From positions 87,001 to 151,000 of the forward strand of contig WBZZ01001190.1 in NCBI GenBank assembly GCA_019918135.1: DNA of 64,000 nucleotides, read 5' to 3'. Of this stretch, positions 7,250-17,146 are shown piece after piece. A model generated the notes under the pieces. That model had not been told where the DNA came from. It did no database searches and saw only the letters and a program-made list of their open reading frames with translations. The stretch comes from Paulinella micropora (lineage: Eukaryota; Cercozoa; Imbricatea; Euglyphida; Paulinellidae). Numbering within the stretch: position 1 is the first letter of the stretch; each line of letters opens with the position of its first letter. The position numbers and the translations under genes were made by a program.

Positions 7250-10022
7250 CTAGCGTGTGTAATCGCCCGCAGGAGGCTGGGTCGCGAGTGTGCAAGCCTC
7301 TGCTATTTCAAAAGCTGTTTGCCCTTTAAACGTGTCGGGTGCGATTTCGTACACTGAGAAAGTTTTATTCCCTATTTTAAAAGTTCCGTCTGGTCGAGCT
7401 GGGTTTTTGTTTCGCACTAGTTTGCATGGGAGCAGCAACGGCATAACATCTTTGGTAGCAGAGAGTGCTGCCTGCAGAGACAGCACCTTGCTTTCGTCGT
7501 CGAGGGCTGCTAGCACGTGTGCACTTGGGGTCCACTTTTCCCGCGCGACGCGACAGCCTGCGCGAAGTGCGCGCAGGGACTGCGTGAGCTGCTTGGAGTC
7601 GATTTCCCGGGTTTCGAACTGCAGAACCCGATTGTCTTTGTGGAGGCTGCACTTAAGGGCGGTTAGGAAGGAGGCCACTGCTGCTAGGGCTGGAAGCTTG
7701 ACTTTTTGGCTATCAAAGAGGGACACGAAATTCCCTGGCTTAAACTCCTGCGCATAGATATCAGCTAAGGTGTAATCACAAAGCAGCTTAAACCAGGTGT
7801 AGCGGCGTGAGAAATCCTTGGCAAGGCACTCGCTGACAATCTCCCAGGAAGGTCGTAGGGTGGGGAAGGTAGCAGCAAAGGTGAAGAGGGCAGTTCGGTC
7901 TTTGCGCTTTTCCTGTGCCAGCGTGGGTTTCTGGGCGACCAGCGCGCGTTCTTCCTCGTTGAGGACTCCGCTCTGCAGGCGTTTGGCTTCCTGTACAATG
8001 TCGCCCCAGCTAGGCGGCGGGGTCTCTTCTGCAAGCTGGGGCTCCACAGACTCCCCCTCTTCCTCCTGGTCGCCCTCTTGCTCGGAGTCTTGTTCCTCCG
8101 CTCTTCGGCGGGACGCGTAGGCTGCTATCACTGCCTCCTCCACCTGTGCGCGCGCTGCCAGACGTTCCCGACGGCTCTCGCGCTGCTCGCGAGTCTGCTC
8201 CTTTGCTTCGGCACGCGCGGTCGAATGCGCTTCGCGCAGCGCCTTTTTCTCGTCGCAGGGAAGTGTGCGCTCTTGGTCGTTTCTGGCGCGGAGGTAGTCA
8301 TGCCTTTGTGAGACGGGGGGGAGCCGGATGGAGCTGTAGTCCACCTGGGTGATGTCATGACCCATATCGCGCAGGTACCAGAAGAGCTCGCGGAGGGCAT
8401 GCCGGCGCGCGAAAGAGTACTGGAGTGTGTTGTAAGACGCGCATTGTGCAACCCAGGGTTCCGAGACCTCCCAGTGCATGGTACCGTCCTCGCCCTTGAC
8501 GTGCACCAAACGAGAGCAGCTGCTGTCCACGCCGAATTGGCTCTCTACGTGAACTGTGTGGCTCTCCTCTCGGTCGATCGATTTCCGCACCTGGGCGAGC
8601 GTGTCAGGCCCCCGCCCTCCTGCAGGGGCACGCGGCTGGGCGACGTACAGGTGCCACTGCGCCTGCCTGAGCTGCCTCACGCGGCCGGCCATCTGCATGT
8701 AGTGCAGCAAAGGGATGTGGGGGTTGTTTAGGAGGATAAACATGACGTCGAAGTGGTCGCACGAAATATCAACACCCGCGGTAAGCACGCTCGTCCAGAA
8801 AACACAATCGTATTTCTTCGACTCGTTTACGAGGTCTTCGTTGCTGCAGGCAAAGTCTGACATGCGCGGGCTGTTCTGATGATAAAAAAGAATGCGTATG
8901 CCCGGGAACTTGCTTTCCAGAAAGCGCTTGAGCGCCGAGCCCTGCTTTTTGGAACCCAATGGCAGCGCAACGCGCTGGCCTCGGCAAATGGCTAGCATAA
9001 GTGAGCGTTTGAAGCTGGTGTGGCTGCGGTGCACGAAACAGCGGCGGTACATGTGCGCGGTGTAAGTGCTCCAGTAATGGATCGTGTTCCTAGGCGTTGC
9101 GTCGCCCCCGCCGAGCTGGCGCTCGGCGGCAGGCCCCGTGTTCAGCAGGGTCTGCAGGACCTGAACGCTTTTCTGGCTGAGAAAGGCGTCCATGGCCAGC
9201 ACACACTTGCTTGTTCGTAGCAGGGAAGCAAACATTTGGGCGTTCTTCTGATTGATGTTGCCCTTGCACAGCCCAGCTGTGACATTGAACAGAGTCGATT
9301 CACTTTCGTCGAGGACGACTAAGTGAAACGGGTATTTGCCAGATAGGTGATGCAGGCTTTCATACTGATACACACAGAAGTCGGGGTCACCGGCCCCTCG
9401 CGTTGTGTGCTGGTCTTGATAAAACTCAATTGAAAACCCGTGTGTCTCCAGCTCTTGTTGCAGGCGCCGGTAGAGTTGGAGGTCAAAGGCGATTCGGGGT
9501 CCGATTACGAGCATGCGGAACGAGTCGTTGAACCCTCGTAACTGTGCCAGCGTTTCCATTTCCTCGTCTGTAAAAATCCCAGTCGGGTTGATCCCCTTGA
9601 TTGCCAACAGTAACTGGATAAACGCTTCTGTCTTCCCACAGCCCATGTGAGCTCGCACAAAGACAAGGCGAGCCTCCTTCGGGAGTGCGAGCTTGCGCAC
9701 CCACCGGTCATCGTACTTATGTTCATTTTGTGGTAGAGCTGCCCCTACATACAATTGCTCTGCACCACAATACTCGAGGTGTTCGGGTAGCGTGCGGAGC
9801 AGACGGTAGCCACCCGCCCCGCGCAGCTCGGCGTCTGCTATCTGCTGCGCCCTGGCGAGGTCAGGTAATTCTGGCGGCCGACAAAGCGTGCGCTTTGCCG
9901 CAGCACGAGGCGTGCGACGACGGCGTCCACCGCGCAAGGGGCGGGCAGAGGCGCCGCGCCCCCTCGACGACGGGGCAGAGCGCCTCTGCCCGCTGCTGCG
10001 ACTGCTGCTACTGCTACTACTA

Positions 10023-10055
<33 letters not shown>

Positions 10056-10231
10056 TGTTCGGCCTCGTCGTCGTCTTTGTCGTCGTCTTCTTGGTCCAGA
10101 CGCCGGCGCTTGTGCGGGGGGCTGGAACCAGCAGGCTCCCCTGCGCTGGCGGCGGGCTGCGGGGAAGCCTGTGACTTCTTGCGCTCTGTGCACAAGGAGC
10201 AGGCCTGCAGCCACCACGCCTGTAGGTCCAT
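7250..10231 (-). CDS. Superfamily 2 helicase, herpesvirus origin-binding (UL9) type
   Basis: 993 residues from ATG 10231. Walker A is FVRAHMGCGKTEAF (about residue 195) and Walker B is LVVLDESESTLFN (about 310). Motifs V and VI are VLTAGVDISCDHFDVMF and YMQMAGRVRQL (about 490-530). This motif set is typical of the origin-binding helicases of herpesviruses and some giant viruses. The N terminus has a CxxC and acidic/poly-Ser linkers; the C-terminal half is a long helical region without a recognised domain. It directly follows and overlaps the primase ORF, suggesting one transcript or a functional pair. The 3' end faces the tandem repeat. Expected role: origin recognition and unwinding. A partial copy lies at 5216-5986 and a truncated paralogue at 14584-15366. 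Confidence 0.8.
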
Positions 10232-12309
10232 GACGATGCGGAGCTGGCTGCGGGCGGCCAGCTCCCCGGGGCAATCTGGGCAGGGACCAAGAATTCGTCG
10301 GTGCGGTGGTGCCTGACGGCCGCTGCGGCGCGGCCCTTGGCCTTGCTTTCTTGCTTTTCGTCATCTTCGTCATTGTCATCGTCGCCATTCGGGCCATCCC
10401 CGTCTTCTTTGTCAGAGGCGGATTCCTCCTCCTCTGAGGAGGAGGGGGGATCCTGGTCTTCGGCTTGGGAGCCTTGCGCTGGCCGCCGTCGCTTGGCCCT
10501 GCGCTGCTTGCCCGCGGGCTCAGCCGGTGCTTTGCGCGACCCGGAGACCACCACCTGTTTGAGCAGCGACGTGACGGCTGCGGGCCAGCCGGCCTCCTCT
10601 TCCAAAAAGCTCTGGAGCTCGCTGAAGCGCGAGGAAACCAAGTGGGGCAGAAGCTCTTGGGCGAGCGCAGTGCGCTCGGTGTCCGTGAGCTCACGCGCCC
10701 CCCCCTCCGACCCGCCGCTGCCTCCTCGGGCTGGGCCCTTGTTTTCGTCCTTGACTTCCTCGACGAAGATGGGTCGTTCTTCCCCTTCTTCGTCGTCGTC
10801 GACGTCGCTCGCTGCGTCTTCTGCGGCGCGGGGCGCGTGCCTTCCTAGGCGGTTGGCCCACGGGGCGGGGGGAGGTGTAGGCGCAGGCGCGCCGGCGGGC
10901 ATGCCGGCCCCTGTTTCGAACAGATTCCCCACTAGGATCGTTTTCGAGCGGTCGTGGACGCTGCGACATTTCCGGCCGTGACAGCCGTAGAAAACGTTCC
11001 CGCCGGCGCCCAGAAACATGTAGCAATTATTGCTTTTGTGATATATGGATGTTGTATCGTTCGCAAGAGCAGTAATGCCTACTCCCTCGTCGTCCTCGTC
11101 GTCGTCTACTGGCTGGTTCTGCTGTCTGGCGTGACGTCGTTGGCGGCGCGCCTCTTGGACGAGGCACAGGCGCCCGCGCTTGTCACGTTTGTCAGTGTGC
11201 ACGACAAAGCAGATAGAGCCCGACTTTCTGTCGGGCTGCACGGACAGGGTGGACGTTCTGTCGCCCCAGCGCGACAAGAGTCGGGCCATTTGGTTGAGGA
11301 TGGCGCGCTGGTGGTTGTGGATGACGGCCGGCGGTGGGCCGCGGGCCAGCCCGCCTTCGCGGGCGGGACGCGGTCCGCGGGCGGCGGCCTGCTGCTGCGG
11401 CGGGGAGGGTGGCACGGTGACGGTGGCGGGACCGCGCGGAGAGTGGCTGGGGCAGTGCATGAGGAATTCGTTGTAGCTGGGCAGAGGGAGAGGAGCGGCT
11501 CCCGCTCGCAGGAGGTCTTGTATCTTCTGAGAGCCGGGGATTTGCCAGCAGCGCTTTTTGGAGTAGACGCTGGGGTCGATGATGTTGCCGCTGTTTTTGG
11601 TGTGATGGTAGAGCGGCGAGGAGGCGTCGAAGCGGAGCCTGGAAGTCACGAGGTTTGCCAGCTCGGGCGGGGCCGCGGCTGGCTCGGTTGGCTCGTGGAC
11701 CCGGAGGAGCCAGTGCCGGACGAATTCGCCTGCTTCGTGCACCGAGTCGAAGATGATGTTTGGGAAAGCTACGTGGAAGGAGTTTTTATACCAGCTACCG
11801 GGGTTTTTGGCGTCGTTGGGGGGACAGAGGCGCCCGAAGTCGTGGCTGTGCATGTCGTCGGCGGCCGAGGGTGGAAGCCCCAGCGCGGCGAGAGCGAGGC
11901 CTACGGCGTCCCGGAGTGCGAGCAGACGTTGGGGGGACTCTGTGTCGGGCGCGTCACCCTGCGAATACCATTCCAGATCCAGGTAGAGTGAGCACGAGTC
12001 GGTGATGATGGAAAAGAAGCTGCGTTCCATCCCGTTGAAGCGGCTGTAGATCTCGTGATAAAAGGTTTGGGCGTCGGGGCAGGAGCCAAACAGGTGGCGC
12101 TCGGCTCGCTGTTGCGAGCCGAGCGAGTCGGGGCCGGGGGGCAAGTTGAGTTTATAGAAAAAGGTGTGCTGCAGCTCTTTGCCCTTGGCAAAGCAGGCCT
12201 CTCCTGGGAACGAGCCCTTGCCGCTGGATTCGAAGAGCTGGATTGGTCTGGGCAGATTGTGCGTGATCGTGACGACGCGGGGCTGCCGCCTCGCTCCGTC
12301 GGCAGACAT
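9838..12309 (-). CDS. Archaeo-eukaryotic primase (PrimPol/UL52-like)
   Basis: 823 residues from ATG 12309. The catalytic core shows SLYLDLEWYS (motif I, DxE, about residue 110), KNSFHVAFPN (motif II histidine, about 180) and SVYSKKRCWQIPG (motif III, about 245). A distal C2HC-type site, FYGCHGRKCRSVH near residue 440, resembles the zinc site of herpes UL52 and PrimPol proteins. The rest is an acidic, Ser/Lys-rich tail. The last 130 or so residues lie antiphase over the helicase start and are low-complexity, so the true C terminus is uncertain. Expected role: primer synthesis at the fork, together with the adjacent helicase. Confidence 0.8.
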
Positions 12310-13056
12310 GCCCCCTCGAGTCAGTCTCCTCGTCGGGTGTGTGTGTGTGTGTGTGTGAGTTTTGTGTGTGTGTTTTATGTGCTAAGTTAGGTATATATCC
12401 GTGGGGCACCCCCCCCCCCCGGGAGCGCCCCCCCCCTTCCCCGGCTTTCCCCCTCGGGAGCAAATCGGGGAGGGAGAGCCGGGGGAAGGGGAGAGGGGGG
12501 AAGAGGAGGGGAAGGGGAGCGGGGGGGGGGGGGGGGAAGGGGAGGGGAAGGGGCGCCCCCCCCCCTCAGGCACCCCCCCCGGGCGCGTCGCACAGCCCCT
12601 TTGCTCCTGGACACGCAGCGCCTGAGGCACGGGGAAGGTGATGTATGCTCGCCTCCGACAATCTGGAGCCCCACCGCGTGCAGGTGGACAAGTGCGGAGC
12701 GGCGACGAGAGAGTATAATTTTTTTTAATTAAATACGAAGCCTCGGTGTTTTGTGAGACATTCGCAGATTGTATTTTAATTAAAAAAACTTTTTCTTTGG
12801 TCTGGGAAAGGGCCCTCGATGCAACCAACGCAAACCAGTTTGCCTCCTACGGTCACCAAGAGCTGGTCAGCTCTGCCGGTAGGGCAGACCGAGCTGCAAC
12901 AGGCTCCACGAGTGCCCCGTCGCATGCGCAGTGTTTTTTTGTGTGAGAGGGGGGGGGGGGGGGGCGCCTCGCCCCCCGCCTGTTGGGTTTTTTTTCATTT
13001 GGGGTAGTTTGAGTGAGTGAGCGTGGCTAGAACTTGTGTGCGCAAAAGTGCTCTAA
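12310..13056. other. Spacer with G/C hairpins and helicase-paralogue fragment
   Basis: A (GT)n tract upstream of the primase is followed by long G/C-runs (12410-12600). A fragment at about 12640-12715 matches 15022-15098 of the truncated helicase paralogue (GATGTATG...CGCGTGCAGGTGGACA). The AT-rich block after it, with the TTCGGTGTT/CTCGGTGTT and GAGACATTCGCAG stretch (about 12740-12785), matches the 3' flank of that paralogue near 15430-15475. The spacer is thus the remnant of a tandem duplication. No gene is called. Confidence 0.65.
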
Positions 13057-13150
13057 ATGAGAAAAGGTGGACGGCAGAACCGCAAGAAGAAAAAGAAGAA
13101 GACGAGCAAGAGCCCGGCGGCGTTTGGTCCTGGACAGGCTTATGAGCCGG
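12985..13150 (+). repeat. Duplicated promoter plus N-terminal module, copy 1
   Basis: From the T-run to codon 35 or so of the 13057 gene this matches 14508-14692 closely: GAGTGAGTGAGCGTGG, then AGAACTTGTGTGCGCAAAAG, then CTCTAAATGA and the Lys-rich leader. Two different proteins therefore start from the same duplicated leader and first exon-like block. Confidence 0.75.
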
Positions 13151-13935
13151 TGGACTTGGGTGGGTTAGCTCAGCTGGCTGTGCTGACAGAGGCGCAGGAC
13201 AACCGGTGTTGTGACAACAACAAATTGTATCTCAGAGATCACAAGACCAAGACGGACCTAATGCTGCGCGGGCTGTGTCCCAGATTGTCGGAGCCGGAGG
13301 TGGAGCAGAAGCTTTCGCGCGTGAGCCTGGAAGTCACGTGTTGCGCCATAAGCCCCACGACTATGAAGACGTTGTGCCAAGGCTTCCAGTTGCTACCACG
13401 GGTGTTGGCGCAGGTGTTGGCAGCCACGTGCCGGCGGCCCGCCAGCGCGCTTTCGTCTGAGGACAATGCCTTTTTCTTGGGGCTTTTGCCGCACCAAGAC
13501 TGGACCGCAGAGCAGCAGCAGAATGCGTTTGCGCCGCTTGCCCTAGACATAAAAACATGTGAGCTGCTGGTCAGGCTTGCTTGCATAGAGCCCATCCGAG
13601 TCAGCTTGCGGCACGACCCCACGAGTATGGAGCGGGGAGTGCTGCTGCCTCCGCAGCACGGCCCGCTGCGGGGGGCTTGCCAACTGAACCTCACCGCTTT
13701 TCTGCTCGTAGTCGTTAGGATCTACCATAACGTGGAAGCCAACGTGGAGCTGCTGGAAGTACACGTGAACCTGGCGGAGGATCTGGCGCAGAGAGGGGTG
13801 CGACGGGCCTGGGACTGGCTGGCGCGGAAGACGCCGCCGGGAGAGCAAGCGGACCCTTGGTTTCTAGAGAAGCTGTTGTTGCCCCGGCTGGCCAGCCGCA
13901 GTCCGAAGCGCAGAGGGGATTTGTCAGCGAGATAG
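13057..13935 (+). CDS. Unknown protein with Lys-rich leader shared with helicase paralogue
   Basis: 292 residues from ATG 13057. The first 35 residues (MRKGGRQNRKKKKKKTSKSP onward, to AYEP) are nearly the same as in the 14584 gene, then the sequences diverge completely. The body is helical and Leu-rich with scattered Cys (CCDNNKLYLRDHKTKTDLML; LLVRLACIEPIRVSLRHDP), with no motif I recognise. The basic leader would suit nuclear or nucleic-acid binding. An overlapping Cys-rich ORF follows at 13959. Function unknown. Confidence 0.6.
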   Translation: MRKGGRQNRKKKKKKTSKSPAAFGPGQAYEPVDLGGLAQLAVLTEAQDNRCCDNNKLYLRDHKTKTDLMLRGLCPRLSEPEVEQKLSRVSLEVTCCAISPTTMKTLCQGFQLLPRVLAQVLAATCRRPASALSSEDNAFFLGLLPHQDWTAEQQQNAFAPLALDIKTCELLVRLACIEPIRVSLRHDPTSMERGVLLPPQHGPLRGACQLNLTAFLLVVVRIYHNVEANVELLEVHVNLAEDLAQRGVRRAWDWLARKTPPGEQADPWFLEKLLLPRLASRSPKRRGDLSAR

Positions 13936-13958
13936 CAGCTTGTTTTCGCGAGGAGAAA

Positions 13959-14480
13959 ATGCCAAGCTACGGCAAGGCGAAGCTGCTGATGAGTATATTG
14001 TGGCAACATCTGCTCTCTCCTCCCCAGGGTGAGGGCGCTGGTGCGGAGGACTGTCGAAGCGCGGAGTTAAGCCTGTACGTCCCGCAGATTTGCCATTTCT
14101 GTGTGCAGAGCAGCACGCAAGACTTTTTGAAGCGCGGGGTCCGTGGCCAGGGCCGTTTCTGCGCCACGACGAGGCTGTCTCCGTGCTGCCTTGGTACCCC
14201 CGAGTGCGACAGGGATGCCTGCAGGAGCCTTGGTGCGTCGGCGTGCAAGAAGGCCCCTACGCTCTGCCGTCTGTTGGCCAGCGAAGCTGAGGCCAGGCTT
14301 GCATCTGCGGTGGTAGGCGTGTCGAGCGAGGCGGACAGTGGCAACCGCGCGGTGCTGGCCCTCGGGGCTTTTCAGAGACAGTTTCTACTGTCGGCTCCCG
14401 TCCAACAACAAAGAGTGGCCGCCAGCCTCCTTCGCCCCGGGGGGGCATGCCAGTCACAAAACAAACAAATATTGAGGTGA
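13959..14480 (+). CDS. Cys-rich unknown ORF
   Basis: 173 residues from ATG 13959; the frame is open back to 13857 and overlaps the end of the preceding gene. About 13 Cys cluster in the middle (ICHFCVQ, CCLGTPECDRDACRS, SACKKAPTLC), which could bind zinc or be disulphide-bonded. Because the overlap is long, this may be a separate gene or part of the preceding product; I leave it open. Confidence 0.45.
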   Translation: MPSYGKAKLLMSILWQHLLSPPQGEGAGAEDCRSAELSLYVPQICHFCVQSSTQDFLKRGVRGQGRFCATTRLSPCCLGTPECDRDACRSLGASACKKAPTLCRLLASEAEARLASAVVGVSSEADSGNRAVLALGAFQRQFLLSAPVQQQRVAASLLRPGGACQSQNKQILR

Positions 14481-14507
14481 GGGGAGGGGGGGCGCACCCC
14501 CCCCCTT

Positions 14508-14692
14508 TGGGGTTTGTTTTTTTTGCGTACTAGTTGGAGTGAGTGAGCGTGGGCTAGAACTTGTGTGCGCAAAAGTGCTCTAAATGAAAAAAGGTGGACG
14601 GCAGAACCGCAAGAAGAAGAAGAAGAAGAAGAAGAAGACGAGCAAGAGCCCGGCGGCGTTTGGTCCTGGACAGGCTTATGAGCCGGGGGGCA
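14508..14692 (+). repeat. Duplicated promoter plus N-terminal module, copy 2
   Basis: Matches 12985-13150 (see there). The Lys codon run is longer here (nine extra bases of AAG repeats). Confidence 0.75.
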
Positions 14693-15366
14693 TGCTGCCC
14701 CCCGACCCTCTCCCCGCTCTCGCTTCCAGCCCGCGCCAGCGGGTTGGGGGATTGGAGGATTTGAAGATTCCGTCGTTCACCCGCGGCAACGATCGCTACG
14801 TGAAGCCGTATCTACTGAACAAGGCCACACGGCTGTCGCTTGTGCGCAGCACCTGGGGCACGGGGAAGAAGTATGCGCTGGCGAACCTAATCTTGGCTCT
14901 GCAGGGTGTCGATTGCGAGGCGGTCCGGGCGGCGTACAGCGTCCAAGAGCGGCGGGCGCTGCAAGGTCTCCTGCAGGCGCCCCTGCGCGTGCTCGTAATC
15001 AGTTCGGGACGGACGGGGGACGTGATGTATGGTCGCCTCCGGAAACACCTGGAGCCTCACCGCGTGCAGGTGGACAGGTGTGGAGCGGCGACGCGGCGGA
15101 GTGACAAGCTTTGTTCAGAGATCAACAATCTGCACCAGCTGCTGGGGGAGGAGGTTGCCCCCTTCCAGCTGGTAGTTTTGAACGAGAGCGAGGAATTGCT
15201 GAGCAGCATGTTTATGGACGAGTGTGTTCGGCACCCGCGGTGGGATGAGAACAGGGAGGCGTTCGAGCGCTTGCTGCGTGCCTCGCAGGCCATAATCTGC
15301 TGGGACCCGTTTCTTGGCAGAAAGACAGAGGATGTTATAAAAACTCTTCTTTATTTTGAGGGTTGA
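14584..15366 (+). CDS. Truncated, degenerate paralogue of the origin-binding helicase
   Basis: 260 residues from ATG 14584. After the Lys-rich leader and a palindromic mini-element (about 14690-14750, translated in frame), the body aligns with the N-terminal helicase core at 7250-10231. LSLVRSTWGTGKKYALANLI corresponds to Walker A, QLVVLNESEELLSSMF to Walker B, and RASQAIICWDPFLGRKTEDV to the following motif. Compared with the full helicase, the Walker A threonine is replaced by Lys and the Walker B aspartate by Asn, so ATPase activity is doubtful. The C-terminal half is absent; the stop is followed by AT-rich sequence with AATAAA (about 15421). It could be a dominant regulator or a decaying copy. 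Confidence 0.65.
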   Translation: MKKGGRQNRKKKKKKKKKTSKSPAAFGPGQAYEPGGMLPPDPLPALASSPRQRVGGLEDLKIPSFTRGNDRYVKPYLLNKATRLSLVRSTWGTGKKYALANLILALQGVDCEAVRAAYSVQERRALQGLLQAPLRVLVISSGRTGDVMYGRLRKHLEPHRVQVDRCGAATRRSDKLCSEINNLHQLLGEEVAPFQLVVLNESEELLSSMFMDECVRHPRWDENREAFERLLRASQAIICWDPFLGRKTEDVIKTLLYFEG

Positions 15367-15513
15367 TCCTGTGGACATTTTTCCACAGAGAAAGTATCAT
15401 CCTCGGTGAAATCTATATGAAATAAAAAGCTTCGGTGTTTGTGTGAGACATTCGCAGGTTGTATTTTAATAATATTGTTTTGTCGTCGGGGGGGGGGCAT
15501 GCTGCCCCCCCGC
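15367..15513. other. AT-rich 3' flank with polyadenylation-like signal
   Basis: Contains GAAATAAAAAG near 15419 and a G/C hairpin (GGGGGGGGGCATGCTGCCCCCC) before the stop of the small minus-strand ORF. No gene is seen. Confidence 0.5.
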
Positions 15514-15693
15514 TTATAGAGAGACAAAGGCGGTGGGGTCCAGGTTGGTCGAGCTGGCCTGGCGCTGGGATTTGTAGAGTGCGTCCACGAGCTGTCGAAG
15601 CTTCACGTACAAGGCTCCAAGTGGCAAACAAATAGTGCGCGCTGTCTTCTTCCAGTATGCTTCGCTGTCGTGTTTGGGTCTAAGCGTTTCCAT
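15514..15693 (-). CDS. Small 59-residue basic protein
   Basis: From ATG 15693: METLRPKHDSEAYWKK, then a Leu-rich helix (LGALYVKLRQLVDALYKS) and a polar tail. The start codon lies on the edge of the large palindrome at 15692-15758, so the gene would be transcribed away from it. The longer frame upstream runs over palindrome and (GA)n sequence and is not believed. Coding status is moderate; no family known. Confidence 0.45.
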   Translation of the reverse strand: METLRPKHDSEAYWKKTARTICLPLGALYVKLRQLVDALYKSQRQASSTNLDPTAFVSL

Positions 15694-15758
15694 GTAGCGG
15701 GAGTGGCTCTCGCCGGGATATATATATATACCCGGCGAGAACAGCCCTCCCGCTACAT
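15692..15758. promoter_or_regulatory. oriS-like palindrome with (TA)n centre
   Basis: A 67-bp interrupted palindrome. Outer arms are ATGTAGCGGGAG (15692-15703) and complement (15747-15758). Inner arms are TCTCGCCGGG (15708-15717) and complement (15731-15740). The centre is 13 bases of alternating A/T (718-730 of the 15-kb line). GC-rich arms around an alternating AT core, in a spacer between divergent genes, is the architecture of herpes simplex oriS (known). That this is an origin here is inference, supported by the UL9-type helicase encoded nearby. Confidence 0.6.
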
Positions 15759-15862
15759 CTGCGCGGAGGATGCTCGCTGCATGAGCTGGGGGAGAAAAGG
15801 GGGCGCTTCTTCCCGCCCACCCCCCGCCCAACCCCCCGCAGATAAATGGTAAGGAAAGAGAA

Positions 15863-15898
<36 letters not shown>

Positions 15899-15933
15899 AA
15901 GCGAAGCGCGCCGGGGCCTGCCAAGATTGGTTG

Positions 15934-16701
15934 ATGTCGAAGAGTTTGGAGCGGGGCAGCGCTGCCCCTTGCGCCGACTTGCGTTTCCACGGGACTACCT
16001 TGAAGCCGCGCCCTGACGGAACGCTTGAGATAAATGGAATCCAGGCTAGAAAGCTTGTTTTCTGCAAGACCGAGCTTAGAACAAAAGAAGAAGATGTCTT
16101 GAAATTGAACGGCAGCCGAGTGCTAGAGCAGTTTGTTTTTCGGCAGGCGGAGGCTGCCCGGGGTGGCAGCACGCCCCCCGCCAAGTTCCAAATCAGGTTT
16201 GAGGATTGTCCAGTCTTGCGAAAAATTGTTACCGCTAGTCACAGGAGCACTTGTATTGAGGTGGCGCTCGTCAACTCCGGCCAGCTCGAGGCGGGATTGG
16301 AGGTTGGCGCACGAGAGAACCTAAAGCTTTCGTTGGAACGCAACCACGCAGCGGAGGCAAAGATCTTGCTCGGGAAGGAGCTGGACCGCCTGGTACTTCG
16401 CGTGCACGAGTGTAAGGGCCTGAAAAAGGTTGATCTGTTGGCGAGGCAGTCGGGCTCGGGCTCGCCCCGGCTGGCTCGCGAAGTCGAGCTGGAAATCGAA
16501 TCGTGCCAGGGCCTAGAGAAGTTTATGCTGCCCAGTGCTTTAGCCGGAGCCAAAGCGAGCGTCAGTTTGAGGAATTGTTCTTCGCTCACAGACATAGTGC
16601 TGCCTGCTGGTGATTGGCGTTGCAGCTCTTGTGCCATCAACATCAATGTTAGCAACTCTCCAAGCTTCGGCGGCTCGCGGGGATGTGATATAGATATATA
16701 G
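15934..16701 (+). CDS. Leucine-rich-repeat-like protein
   Basis: 255 residues from ATG 15934. The body is built of repeats of the form IxxxxCxxLxxLxLP: FQIRFEDCPVLRKIV, LVLRVHECKGLKKVDLL, VELEIESCQGLEKFMLP, VSLRNCSSLTDIVLP. This resembles the Cys-containing LRRs of F-box/LRR and giant-virus LRR proteins. No F-box is evident at the N terminus. It is divergent from the small ORF across the oriS-like palindrome. Likely a protein-interaction module; partner unknown. Confidence 0.6.
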   Translation: MSKSLERGSAAPCADLRFHGTTLKPRPDGTLEINGIQARKLVFCKTELRTKEEDVLKLNGSRVLEQFVFRQAEAARGGSTPPAKFQIRFEDCPVLRKIVTASHRSTCIEVALVNSGQLEAGLEVGARENLKLSLERNHAAEAKILLGKELDRLVLRVHECKGLKKVDLLARQSGSGSPRLAREVELEIESCQGLEKFMLPSALAGAKASVSLRNCSSLTDIVLPAGDWRCSSCAININVSNSPSFGGSRGCDIDI

Positions 16702-17146
16702 ATATTTAGATATTACTATTCCGCGCCGGAATTAAACAGGGATTTTTTTTTTCTTTTTTCTTGTGTTGTGTGTCATCATCATCAGGCGGTTGATGGTGCC
16801 GGTTTGGGTGGACGAACGACAGCGCGGCCTTCCAGTCGTGGCTAAACCTAGACACGCACCGGAGGAATTACGACAAGTACGTGCGCCCACCCCCCGAAGC
16901 TGGTCTGGGTGATCATCTGCAACACGGAACAAGGGGAGCGCGCAATTCTGCAGCAACTACACGCCAGAGATAATGTAGGCCTGTATGTGCGCTTCACCCC
17001 CCACGCCCCTAGCTGGCTCGCGGGAAGTTTTAAGACATACGGCCCCCCGCGGCCTCCGCTGAAGCCTGGTTTTTTTCTTTTTTTAAGTCTTTGTTTTGCA
17101 AAGAAAGAGAAAAGGAGTAATAAAGAAAGGAGAGGGGTAGTGGGGT
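16702..17146. other. Spacer with a degenerate coding remnant
   Basis: AT-rich 3' flank and T-runs (16735-16765) are followed by protein-like pieces in more than one frame at 16780-17060, for example SWLNLDTHRRNYDKYVRPPP and RAILQQLHARDNVGLYVRF. These look like a remnant of a broken gene whose family I cannot name. A purine-rich stretch with AATAAAG (about 17118) leads into the next gene. Confidence 0.4.

Noticed and set aside
7290-7757. Plus-strand ORFs over the helicase gene
   Set aside because: Shadows of the minus-strand helicase, which has all its motifs.
10954-11991. 345-codon plus-strand ORF
   Set aside because: Antisense to the primase core, whose motifs are clear on the minus strand.
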